Source: an uncultured Collinsella sp.
GTDB taxonomy: Bacteria; Actinomycetota; Coriobacteriia; Coriobacteriales; Coriobacteriaceae
Reading direction: 5' to 3'
Length of the DNA: 56,931 bases
Assembly (NCBI GenBank): GCA_902489665.1
Contig: CABUAT010000012.1
Span: 1 to 56,931 of the forward strand
Every line of letters starts with the position of its first letter. The stretch's first letter is position 1. Shown one piece after another: positions 1 to 6,543 of this stretch. The notes under the pieces are model-generated. The model was not told the origin of the DNA, did no database searches, and was given only the letters and a program-made list of their open reading frames with translations. Position numbers and translations under genes: made by a program.

Positions 1-76
1 AACCCTTCTTCCTCTTTCCGGACATGCCGTCCTCCGATCTCCCGGGGCCGGCCGGCCCGGCCCTCAGGGTATCGGG

Positions 77-116
77 TTCCCACATTCATCCGTACATGTA
101 CGGATGAATGTGGGAA
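77..116. repeat. Perfect 40-bp palindrome
   Basis: Two 20-base arms with no loop are exact reverse complements around the centre CGTACATGTACG. No T-run follows, so it is not a Rho-independent terminator. Part of the arm (CGGATGAA) recurs just after it at about 122-129. It lies about 230 bp upstream of the AlbA_2-type gene and could be an operator or a fold-back element. Confidence 0.8.
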
Positions 117-153
117 GTGTTCGGATGAAGTTGATAATCAAGGGGGCTCTTTT

Positions 154-313
154 CGTCTGGATTGCGGACGTATCGTCGGACGAAAGCGCGTTGCGTCTGG
201 GGTAAAATCGTACGAAAGCGCAATTTGCGTCTTAAATCAGAACGCAAATCAAGACGAAAACCGTTTACGTCTGGCTTAAATCCGTACGCAAACGGTTTTC
301 GTCTTATAATACG
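154..313 (+). promoter_or_regulatory. Cluster of CGTCT...ACG core repeats and promoter
   Basis: Four related cores begin with CGTCT and end with ACG: 154-170, 194-214, 228-244 and 268-288. A fifth partial core at 300-313 overlaps a -10 box (TATAAT, 305-310). Flanks form core-specific inverted repeats: ATTTG/CAAAT around the third core and AAAACCGTTT/AAACGGTTTT around the fourth. The array ends about 35 bp before the next gene, so binding by that gene's product (autoregulation) is the simplest inference. Confidence 0.6.
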
Positions 314-347
314 GTCGTGAAAAGTACGAAACGAAGGGGTTATGCAT

Positions 348-1601
348 ATGGTTGTTAGAGAGGGCCCTACAGTCGAATACAAGGAAAGCGTTACGCCGAC
401 GTTTCTTAAAACGGTGAGCGCCTATGCAAACTACGGGACGGGCAAGATTGAGTTTGGCGTTAATGACGAGGGTATTGCCGTCGGTCTTGCAGATCCGGTT
501 GCTGAATGTCTGCGCATCGAAAATATGATTAATGACAGCTTGGATCCCGCGCCCCGTTACTCGCTTGAGCCCGATGAGAAACGCGGGACCGTAATCCTTA
601 CGGTTTATGAGGGCCAGGACAAACCCTATCGAAGCAAGGGAAAGGCCTACAGACGAAACGATTCGGCGACGGTGGAGGTCGACCGGTTTGAGTATGGCAG
701 ACTGACGCTCGAAGGCAGCAACATAACATTCGACGCGCTCACGTCGGCTTGCCAGGACTTGAATTTTCACACGCTTGAGCATAAGTGTGTTGAACACCTC
801 GGCATTTCCGAGCTAACGCCGGATATCATGCGTACGCTCCGCTTGCTCGGCAAGGATGGCTATACCAATGCCGCGGCGATTTTGGCGGATAAGAATGATT
901 TTCCGGGCATCGACTGCGTCCGTTTTGGCGATACCGAGGATGTGATTTTGGATCGCGAGACGGCGACAGGTCTATCTGCAATTGGGCAGGTGGACAGGGC
1001 AGTGGCCATGTTTGCACGCTACTACCGTTATGAGCGTATCGAGGGGATGGAACGCGTCCAAACCGATCGAATTCCTCTTGAGGCGTTCCGCGAAGCTGTC
1101 GCAAACGCTTTGGTGCATCGGACATGGGACGTTCGAGCGAATGTCCAAATAGCTCTGTACGATGATCGCGTCGTTGTGACTTCACCCGGACCGCTGCCCG
1201 CCGGTTTGACGACGGAACAATACCTGTATGGGCAGATATCCGTGCTCAGAAACCCAATTGTCGCCGAGGTCTTTTTAAAGCTGGATTACATCGAGAAATT
1301 TGGCACAGGAATCGCGCGAATCAGGCGAGCGTATCGAGATTCTTTGAGCCAGCCGGTATTTGATGTTCGCGGCGGCATGGTGGCCGTCACGTTGCCCGTT
1401 ATCGATGCCTTTGAAGGGTCTGAGGAAGAGGTCCAGGTTCTCAAGGCTTTGTCAGGTGGACGAATACTGTCGCGGGGCGAGATTGAGCAACAAACGGGAT
1501 TGAGCCGCACGCGCACGTTGGCGGCGCTTGAATCTTTGCTCAACCGAAACTCGATCGTAAGGCGGGGGACAGGACGCGCCACGAAATACGAGTGCGCATA
1601 G
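348..1601 (+). CDS. AlbA_2/Schlafen-like ATP-binding transcriptional regulator
   Basis: About 417 residues. The N-terminal region (GPTVEYKES...ANYGTGKIEFGVNDEGIAVGL) has the layout of an AlbA_2 (divergent AAA-4) nucleic-acid-binding domain. A central part with EAVANALVHR and a FGTGIARIRRA segment resembles the GHKL-type ATP-binding domain found in 'RecG-like' regulators. The last 60 residues look like a winged helix (SRGEIEQQTGLSRTRTLAALESLL). An ATG at 342 is also possible, but AAGGGG at 334-339 lies 8 bases before the ATG at 348 and only 2 before 342. It stands alone, convergent with the AAA ATPase gene. Function beyond DNA-binding regulator is unknown. Confidence 0.75.
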   Translation: MVVREGPTVEYKESVTPTFLKTVSAYANYGTGKIEFGVNDEGIAVGLADPVAECLRIENMINDSLDPAPRYSLEPDEKRGTVILTVYEGQDKPYRSKGKAYRRNDSATVEVDRFEYGRLTLEGSNITFDALTSACQDLNFHTLEHKCVEHLGISELTPDIMRTLRLLGKDGYTNAAAILADKNDFPGIDCVRFGDTEDVILDRETATGLSAIGQVDRAVAMFARYYRYERIEGMERVQTDRIPLEAFREAVANALVHRTWDVRANVQIALYDDRVVVTSPGPLPAGLTTEQYLYGQISVLRNPIVAEVFLKLDYIEKFGTGIARIRRAYRDSLSQPVFDVRGGMVAVTLPVIDAFEGSEEEVQVLKALSGGRILSRGEIEQQTGLSRTRTLAALESLLNRNSIVRRGTGRATKYECA

Positions 1602-1623
1602 CTCAAAAGAGCAAAGCTACAAA

Positions 1624-1657
1624 ACAGGCCCCAAGCCTACACCGGCTTGGGGCCTGC
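1624..1657. terminator. Bidirectional hairpin between convergent genes
   Basis: CAGGCCCCAAGCC and its complement GGCTTGGGGCCTG enclose a six-base loop between two convergent stop codons. The hairpin could end transcription from either side, although the T-runs are weak. Confidence 0.6.
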
Positions 1658-1680
1658 TGTCCTCTGGGATATTGGCGCCT

Positions 1681-2772
1681 CTACAGTTCAGCTTCCAGTT
1701 CGGCTTTGTGTTCGTTGAGGTAGTCGCGCATGTAGGGGATGGCAAATGAGACCTTGCCGTACGAGGGCGCCTCAATGATCGACTCTCTCAGCAGACGACT
1801 GCGGATGGAACTTACCTGTTGAGGTGTCTTGTTTAAGTCATCGGCAACCATGCTGGTCGAGCTCGTCTGCCCTAAGGACGCCATGCTCAGCAGATAAGCG
1901 ATGCACGTGGGCGGAATGCGCTGCAGCGCGGGCTCAATCACCATTGCGCAGAAGCGTTCGCGTGCTGTTGCGATGCCTCGCTTTGCCTCTTCCTCTCCAA
2001 TTACAGTTGTATGGGCGCGTCGTGCCAGTTGCCATGCGTAATATCCAACGAGCTGAATCATAAAGGGGTAGCCTTGCGTTGCCTCGGCAAGTTGGCCGGC
2101 AATACCTGGTTGCAGCTCCATGCCAGACGCTTCAATGGTTTCTTCGAGGGAGTACGACACTTCGGTTACTGCCACAGCCTTCAGGTCAAAGGGGAGGGCA
2201 CGGCGCAAAAACGTAAGTGTCTTTCCGTTGATGACGCTTTCTATCATCGAAGGCAGCCCCGCAAAAACAAAGGCGATATCAAGGTCTTCGCCGATAACCT
2301 GCTGAATCGCAATGGAGAGCGTTCGGACCTCTTCGAGCTCTGCGTCTTGGACCTCATCGAGGGTGATGAGCAGACCATTGCCGTTCTTTGATATAGCCTG
2401 CCTCATGGCGTCGCGCAGCGATGGACCGATTCGCTCAATGTCTATGCTACCGATGGATATGCCAGCTACGGTGGGCTCAAATCTGGCGTGTTTGGCCTGG
2501 AATTTGGGCTGCAGCTGCTCGAGAATGCGCTGACAAAGTCCTTCGGTTGCGACTTCTTTTATGACCGTCCAGCCACGGCTTTGCGCCAAACGTGAGCACT
2601 CGTCAAGGAGGACCGTCTTGCCCGTTCCGCGGACGCCGGCTATGCGCATAAGGCGCCCCGGGGCGCCAGGACCGTTGACGAGGCCTTCATTGAATTCCTC
2701 GAGGACATCTTCGCGGCCGATAATTGTGGGAGGTGTTTTGCCTGCCGTGGGCTTAAAAGGATTTGTTTGCAT
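1681..2772 (-). CDS. AAA/STAND-type ATP-binding protein
   Basis: About 363 residues. The Walker A motif is GVRGTGKT near residue 50 and a Walker B-like LLITLDEV near 140. The opening IIGREDVLEEF is typical of Orc1/MalT-like archaeal-type AAA ATPases, and the C-terminal 80 residues contain a probable winged helix (STSMVADDLNKTPQQVSSIRSRLL). A GTG at 2781 is the longest start, but AAAGGTGG sits five bases before the ATG at 2772, so 2772 is chosen. The upstream reading frame of the membrane protein gene overlaps its 5' end by about 130 bases. Role unknown; a regulatory or defence ATPase is possible. Confidence 0.7.
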   Translation of the reverse strand: MQTNPFKPTAGKTPPTIIGREDVLEEFNEGLVNGPGAPGRLMRIAGVRGTGKTVLLDECSRLAQSRGWTVIKEVATEGLCQRILEQLQPKFQAKHARFEPTVAGISIGSIDIERIGPSLRDAMRQAISKNGNGLLITLDEVQDAELEEVRTLSIAIQQVIGEDLDIAFVFAGLPSMIESVINGKTLTFLRRALPFDLKAVAVTEVSYSLEETIEASGMELQPGIAGQLAEATQGYPFMIQLVGYYAWQLARRAHTTVIGEEEAKRGIATARERFCAMVIEPALQRIPPTCIAYLLSMASLGQTSSTSMVADDLNKTPQQVSSIRSRLLRESIIEAPSYGKVSFAIPYMRDYLNEHKAELEAEL

Positions 2773-3566
2773 GCGAGCCACCTTTGCTCAAAATATAGCA
2801 AGATATAGCAAAGTATAGCAAGATATAGCAAAGTATAGTGAGATATAGCAACGTATAGCGCTGCTCGCGGGTTCTTGCGGTGGCGATATTTTCCAAAGGC
2901 CGCGCGGATAAAGCGCTGGGCGAACAGCTTGTTGGCGACGTTGATGACATGGCCCAGGAACAGTGCCGAGATGGCGGTCGTGACGCCAAAGCCGCCCAGG
3001 TTGTGCATAAAGACCAGCGACAGCGCGAGCGAGGCGGCGACGTGTGAGCAATCGAATACGACCTTCACATCGCCAAAGCGGCGTTTGAGCTTTTCGGCAA
3101 TGACTTGCACCAGTCCGTCGGGCGCGTTGGGAACGACGCCCATGTTGACAACGAGGCTCACGCCAAACGCCGTGATGGCAAGCGAGAGCAGCATGGTTGC
3201 GATCTGTGCCGGCAGCGCGGTGGGGTGCAGAGGGTTAACGTTCATAAAGAAGTCGGTAAAGCCACCGATCAGCGTTGAGAAAAAGAGCTCAAGCAAAATG
3301 CACGGCTGAAACTCGCGACGCAAGATCACTGCCTGTGCGGCGATGTAGGCGACATAGGTCGCGGTGATCCAAAAGCCGAGTGTCTTGCCGGTCAACATGG
3401 ACAACGTTGTGGCAAAACAGGTAAGCGCGGCGACGCCCAGGCCCGAAGCGGTCTGAATGCTCATGCCGAGGGCAAGCGTCGCGACGCCTGCTAAATACAT
3501 CAGCATCCTAATGACGGTGTGGCACCAATCGATCTTCTCGCCATTCATGATGATGAGCGGTCGCAT
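2640..3566 (-). CDS. YczE/YitT-like multipass membrane protein
   Basis: About 308 residues from the ATG at 3566, which follows AAAGGA. Hydrophobic segments near MYLAGVATLALGMSI, VAALTCFATTLSML, TATYVAYIAAQAVI and IATMLLSLAITAFGV, plus the motif NMGVVPNAPDGLVQVIAEKL, resemble the YczE/YitT family of five-helix membrane proteins of unknown function. The family-like part ends around KYRHRKNPR. The remaining 80 residues are encoded by the 10-bp repeats and by out-of-frame ATPase sequence, so the true C-terminus is doubtful. The gene is preceded by the structured RNA, hairpin and operator/promoter shared with the KDG operon. A transport role in that regulon is inference. Confidence 0.65.
   Translation of the reverse strand: MRPLIIMNGEKIDWCHTVIRMLMYLAGVATLALGMSIQTASGLGVAALTCFATTLSMLTGKTLGFWITATYVAYIAAQAVILRREFQPCILLELFFSTLIGGFTDFFMNVNPLHPTALPAQIATMLLSLAITAFGVSLVVNMGVVPNAPDGLVQVIAEKLKRRFGDVKVVFDCSHVAASLALSLVFMHNLGGFGVTTAISALFLGHVINVANKLFAQRFIRAAFGKYRHRKNPRAALYVAISHYTLLYLAILCYILLYFEQRWLACKQILLSPRQAKHLPQLSAAKMSSRNSMKASSTVLAPRGALCA
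2791..2860. repeat. Seven-copy 10-bp tandem repeat (AGATATAGCA-like)
   Basis: Seven consecutive 10-base units alternate AGATATAGCA and AAGTATAGCA with few changes. The array covers the 3' part of the YczE-like reading frame and ends about 10 bases before the AAA ATPase ribosome-binding site. Read on the minus strand it contains no stop in any frame, and every frame encodes Leu/Tyr/Ile/Ala-rich residues. Ten bases is not a multiple of three, so each copy gained or lost shifts the reading frame. Confidence 0.9.
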
Positions 3567-3592
3567 GCTGCTACCCGTCCTTTCGGTTGTGA

Positions 3593-3726
3593 ATAAAAAG
3601 GCTGACCTGGGCCGGCAGAAGAGGGTTATCGGAGGCACTGCTGTATAAGCAGAAAAGCCGGCCCCACGGTCAGTCGTCTAGGAAATGTCTCGCTGTGCCG
3701 GAATGGGACTGAAGGGCCAACGAGAC
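3593..3726 (-). ncRNA. Candidate structured leader RNA, copy A
   Basis: Read leftward it forms hairpin 1 (GTCTCG at 3726-3721 with CGAGAC at 3692-3687) presenting AGTCCCATTCCGGC. A nested hairpin follows: CTGACC/GGTCAG (3673-3668 with 3607-3602), GGCCGGC/GCCGGCC and CTGCT/AGCAG, presenting GTGCCTCCGATAACC. The last helix runs into CCTTTTTATT, which looks like an attenuator. Every helix has a different sequence but the same pairing in copy B (6340-6474), while the single-stranded motifs are conserved. I recognise no known riboswitch class. Confidence 0.7.
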
Positions 3727-3746
3727 GGGAGGAAAGCAAATGACAT

Positions 3747-3806
3747 AGCGTGGGCAATAGGATGCCAAGATGGTAGGGTGCGTCTTAGCATCCTATTGCC
3801 CACGCT
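3747..3806 (-). other. Long leader hairpin with conserved 22-base loop, copy A
   Basis: Perfect 19-base arms (3747-3765 and 3788-3806) enclose a 22-base loop containing GGTAGGGTGC. The arms differ in sequence from those of the copy at 7621-7678, but the loop is nearly identical. It lies in the 5' untranslated region between the promoter/operator and copy A of the structured RNA. No T-run follows on the minus strand. Confidence 0.75.
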
Positions 3807-3809
3807 TGA

Positions 3810-3860
3810 CGAAATCGGTTTCGCTTGAGCCTTAGTATACGCACGGGATTCTTTTTGCAA
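3810..3860 (-). promoter_or_regulatory. Leftward promoter with LacI-type operator
   Basis: The near-palindrome CGAAATCGGTTTCG (3810-3823) lies downstream of a -10 TATACT (minus strand, 3839-3834), with TTGCAA at 3860-3855, 15 bases further upstream. The same elements at the same spacing precede kdgK. A further half-like site, AAACCGATTTCG, occurs at about 3938-3949. LacI-family operators of this form make the divergent LacI protein near 8 kb the obvious candidate ligand. Confidence 0.65.
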
Positions 3861-4057
3861 AGAGAAAAATAATATAAAGGGGAACGTTCACCTAATCGAA
3901 ATAACTCGTTGGCGGTATCATGGCAAGGACATGCTCAAAACCGATTTCGCAACGGTTAGAGAGCGCATTGTACGTTCGTCATAGATTGCCGGGCAGCTTG
4001 GTCGCGCCCGCCGGTCGTGTTGCGGCGAACGCCTTCACCCAGATCGAAAGGATCACC

Positions 4058-4492
4058 ATGGAACAGCACACCGATTGCTCGTACTGCATGTGCGGGACCG
4101 ACAACACGCTCGTCGATGCCTTTGGCATCCCCATGCTCGACCTGCCCGCCAGCAAGCTTATCCTGTCTAAGGAGCAAAGCCACAAAGGCCGCGTGATCGT
4201 GGCCTCCAAGCAGCATGTCGACGACATCTCCTGCATGTCCGAGGAGGACGCAGCTGCCTTTATGGCTGATGTTCGTCACGTCGCAGCCGCGCTGCACAAG
4301 GCGTTCAACCCTGACAAGATCAATTTTGGCGCTTATGGCGACACCATGCATCATCTGCATGTGCATATCGTCCCCAAGTACAAGGACGACCCGTTTGAGT
4401 TTGGTGACGTGTTCGCCATGAACCCCGGTCGCGTCACGCTCGAGCCGGCTCAGTACGACGAAATCGCCCAAGCAATCATCGCCAACCTGTAA
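4058..4492 (+). CDS. HIT family protein (histidine triad hydrolase)
   Basis: 144 residues. The histidine triad HHLHVHIVP around residues 98-106 is the catalytic HxHxH motif of nucleoside phosphoramidate/dinucleotide hydrolases. Cysteines near the N-terminus (C7, C10, C12) may bind zinc as in some HIT proteins. The start is the ATG at 4058, just after GAAAGGA; the longer frame upstream is not supported. Monocistronic. The exact substrate cannot be told from sequence. Confidence 0.88.
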   Translation: MEQHTDCSYCMCGTDNTLVDAFGIPMLDLPASKLILSKEQSHKGRVIVASKQHVDDISCMSEEDAAAFMADVRHVAAALHKAFNPDKINFGAYGDTMHHLHVHIVPKYKDDPFEFGDVFAMNPGRVTLEPAQYDEIAQAIIANL

Positions 4493-4502
4493 AACCCCTT
4501 CG

Positions 4503-4588
4503 CCCCCTCATAAGTTGCGGTGGAATAGTTCCTGGTTTTGCTGCTGAAGGCCGTGAACAGGAACTATTCCACCGCAACTTATGGGGGG
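4503..4588. repeat. Long inverted repeat (CATAAGTTGCGGTGGAATAG family)
   Basis: Arms of about 31 bases (4503-4534 and 4558-4588) match with one mismatch and enclose about 23 bases. The outer end CCCCTCATAAGTTG is repeated at about 5348-5361, which marks a dispersed palindromic repeat family. It lies between the HIT and GntR genes. Confidence 0.75.
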
Positions 4589-4649
4589 CGGCGTTGCGAT
4601 AGTATTACGTGTTGGTATTTGACTAACCGAGGACTTATCCGAGGGCTTT

Positions 4650-5342
4650 ATGGAACAGCACCAGCATTATCAGAGCCTGCAAGACCAGGCATACAACGCA
4701 TTGCGCTCCAAGATCATCTATGCCGAGCTCAAGCCCGGCACGCGCCTTTCGGCGATTGGCTTGGAAAAGGAGACGGGGATCGGGCGTACGCCCATTCGTG
4801 AGTCCTTTGTGCGCCTGCGCGAGCAAGAGCTGGTGGAAACGCGCCCCAAGAGCGGCACCTATGTCTCAAAAATTAGCATGGAGCGTGCCGAGAACGCCTG
4901 CTTTTTGCGCGAAAAGCTCGAGAGAAGCGTGCTGATCAAATGCTGCTCGGCTGCCACGCCCGAGCAAAAGCGCCAGCTTGAGCAGATCCTTGCCGAGTCT
5001 GAGTCGCTCGACCACAGCGAGACGCGTCGCTTCTTTGACCTGGATAACCTGTTCCACGAGACGTGCTTTGAGATTGCCGGTCGCCACATGCTGTGGGATT
5101 GGATGAAGAGCATCAACACGCATTTTGAGCGGTATAACTGGCTGCGTGCGGTGTCGCAGGCGCTGGACTGGGAGCCGATTCGTCGACAGCATCGTCGAAT
5201 CCTCGAGGCCATTAAAGAGGGCGACACCGACGCGGCGAGCTATCTGGCCCAGACGCACTTGCATCTGATGCCTGAGGAGCAAGGCCCGGTCATTGCCCTA
5301 CACCCCGATTACTTTGAGCTGCCCAAAGACCCGTCCATCTAA
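4650..5342 (+). CDS. GntR family transcriptional regulator (FCD domain)
   Basis: 230 residues. Residues about 10-75 form the GntR winged helix (AYNALRSKIIYAELKPGTRLS ... GIGRTPIRESFVRLREQELV). The rest is an all-helical FCD ligand domain with metal/ligand-type residues in DLDNLFHETCFEIAGR and the histidine at RRQHRRILEAIKEGD. FCD regulators commonly sense small acids such as hexuronates, which fits the adjacent KDG genes, but the link is inference. It begins at ATG 4650 and stands alone. Confidence 0.85.
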   Translation: MEQHQHYQSLQDQAYNALRSKIIYAELKPGTRLSAIGLEKETGIGRTPIRESFVRLREQELVETRPKSGTYVSKISMERAENACFLREKLERSVLIKCCSAATPEQKRQLEQILAESESLDHSETRRFFDLDNLFHETCFEIAGRHMLWDWMKSINTHFERYNWLRAVSQALDWEPIRRQHRRILEAIKEGDTDAASYLAQTHLHLMPEEQGPVIALHPDYFELPKDPSI

Positions 5343-5380
5343 TCTATCCCCTCATAAGTTGGGGTGTGACCAAGGCATAA

Positions 5381-5448
5381 AAATGCGGTGCCGTTTGGAG
5401 GAACAGACCGGAAGCAAGGGGTCGATTCCTCCAGACGGCACCGCATTT
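5381..5448. terminator. Hairpin after GntR gene
   Basis: Arms of 23 bases (5381-5403 and 5426-5448) with one mismatch, starting AAATGCGGTGCCGT. Followed by TTGTTTTGG. It probably terminates the GntR transcript; it belongs to the palindrome-rich spacer 5343-5645. Confidence 0.55.
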
Positions 5449-5495
5449 GTTTTGGCGCTCTGGACTATGTTGGGCAAAGATTCAGCCGAGGAAAA

Positions 5496-5594
5496 AAGCG
5501 GCTCGGGGGCGTGTCGCTTCCGTCACGTTCTATCAGCATACAAGACGGTTTCGGTTCTGGTCCGTGACGGAAACGGCACGCTTCCGAGCCGCTT
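5496..5594. repeat. Imperfect 32-base inverted repeat
   Basis: Arms 5496-5527 and 5563-5594 agree at 28 of 32 positions and all four differences are transitions. The loop is 35 bases. A-runs and T-runs flank it. It lies in the spacer before the kdgA terminator; function unknown. Confidence 0.6.
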
Positions 5595-5595
5595 C

Positions 5596-5628
5596 AAAAA
5601 AAGAGGGCGCGGTCTAGGTCGCGCCCTC
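5596..5628 (-). terminator. kdgA operon terminator
   Basis: On the minus strand GAGGGCGCG pairs with CGCGCCCTC and is followed by TTTTTTT, 18 bases after the kdgA stop codon. A standard Rho-independent terminator. Confidence 0.85.
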
Positions 5629-5645
5629 CACGATAGAGAGCTGGA

Positions 5646-6287
5646 TTAGGCGCGGACCTTCTTGACGACGTCCATGGCCTCGCGAGCGATTTGCTCGACC
5701 TTGGAGAAGTCGCCGTCGGCGAACAGGGCCGGCTTGACCATCCAGGTGCCGCCGCAGGCGATGATGGCGGAGGAGCTCAGGTACTCCTCGACGTTTGCGG
5801 TGCTCACGCCGCCGGTGGGCATAAAGCGGTGACCGACAAACGGAGCGGCGAGGGCCTTGATGGTGTTGAGGCCGCCGTACTGGGCAGCGGGGAAGAACTT
5901 GGTGACCTTGAGGCCCAGGTTGACGGCAGCGGTGACCTCGGAGGGGGTCACGGTACCGGGCAGCACAGGCAGGTCGATATCGATGCAGTGCTTGACGACG
6001 TCCTCGTTGTAACCCGGGGAGACGATGAACTTGGCACCGGCGGCACGGGCCTGCTCAACCTGCTCGACAGTCAGGACGGTGCCGGCGCCCACGCACATCT
6101 CGGGCTCGGCCTCGGCCATAGCGGCGATGCACTCGGCAGCGCAAGCGGTGCGGAAGGTGACCTCGGCGGACTTCATGCCGGCGGCCATCAGGGCGTGGGC
6201 GAGCGGAGCGGCGTCCTCGACCTTGTCGAGCACGACGACCGGCACGATGCCCAGGGACTCAAGCGTGGTGTAGAACTGATCGAACAT
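5646..6287 (-). CDS. kdgA: KHG/KDPG aldolase
   Basis: 213 residues, the usual length for this class I aldolase, which splits 2-keto-3-deoxy-6-phosphogluconate to pyruvate and glyceraldehyde 3-phosphate. The proton-relay glutamate is in AEVTFRT (near residue 40), the Schiff-base lysine in KVTKFFPA (near 130), and GTVTPSEV and PTGGV close the phosphate site. The start is the ATG at 6287 after AAAGGAA. It is the second gene of a kdgK-RNA-kdgA operon; the 255-base gap before it holds the structured RNA copy B, so its expression may be set separately from kdgK. Confidence 0.93.
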   Translation of the reverse strand: MFDQFYTTLESLGIVPVVVLDKVEDAAPLAHALMAAGMKSAEVTFRTACAAECIAAMAEAEPEMCVGAGTVLTVEQVEQARAAGAKFIVSPGYNEDVVKHCIDIDLPVLPGTVTPSEVTAAVNLGLKVTKFFPAAQYGGLNTIKALAAPFVGHRFMPTGGVSTANVEEYLSSSAIIACGGTWMVKPALFADGDFSKVEQIAREAMDVVKKVRA

Positions 6288-6339
6288 GATGTTCCTTTCG
6301 ATGTGCGGCGCGCGAGTGCGCGTAATTGCTAAAGAAGAT

Positions 6340-6474
6340 TGGCCATGGGCCGGTTCCGGATTGGTTATCGGAGGCACTGCTTGGGTCACAAGCAATTTCG
6401 GAACCGGCTACGAGGCCAGTCGTGAAGGAAATGCCAGGCGGAGCCGGAATGGGACTAAGTGGTTCTACCTGGCC
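6340..6474 (-). ncRNA. Candidate structured leader RNA, copy B
   Basis: Leftward pairing matches copy A: GCCAGG/CCTGGC (6473-6468 with 6438-6433) presenting AGTCCCATTCCGGC, then TGGCC/GGCCA, CGGAACCGGC with its complement (6408-6399 and 6358-6349), and GCTTG/CAAGC, presenting GTGCCTCCGATAACC. The junction ATTTCCT..ACGACTG is shared with copy A. The T-run at the end is weak (CTTCTTT). It lies between kdgK and kdgA. Alternating conserved loops and covarying stems argue for RNA function. Confidence 0.7.
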
Positions 6475-6543
6475 GGGGAAAGCGGGGAGCGGGCTGCAGG
6501 GGTATGGGTATGGGAAACTGCAACCCGCGGAATGGGGAACGAA

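Noticed and set aside
2753..2989. Separate small genes in the 10-bp repeat region
   Set aside because: The alternative frames are open only because the repeat has no stop in any frame; no start or ribosome site supports independent genes.
3747..3806. Intrinsic terminator
   Set aside because: The stem is strong, but no T-run follows on either strand, the loop is 22 bases and conserved, and the same hairpin sits between a promoter and kdgK.
5691..6332. Plus-strand open frame across kdgA
   Set aside because: Shadow of the GC-rich kdgA gene on the other strand; composition is Gly/Asp/Val-rich and no ribosome site is seen. Similar long shadows over glnA, ligA, glmM and nagB were also dropped.
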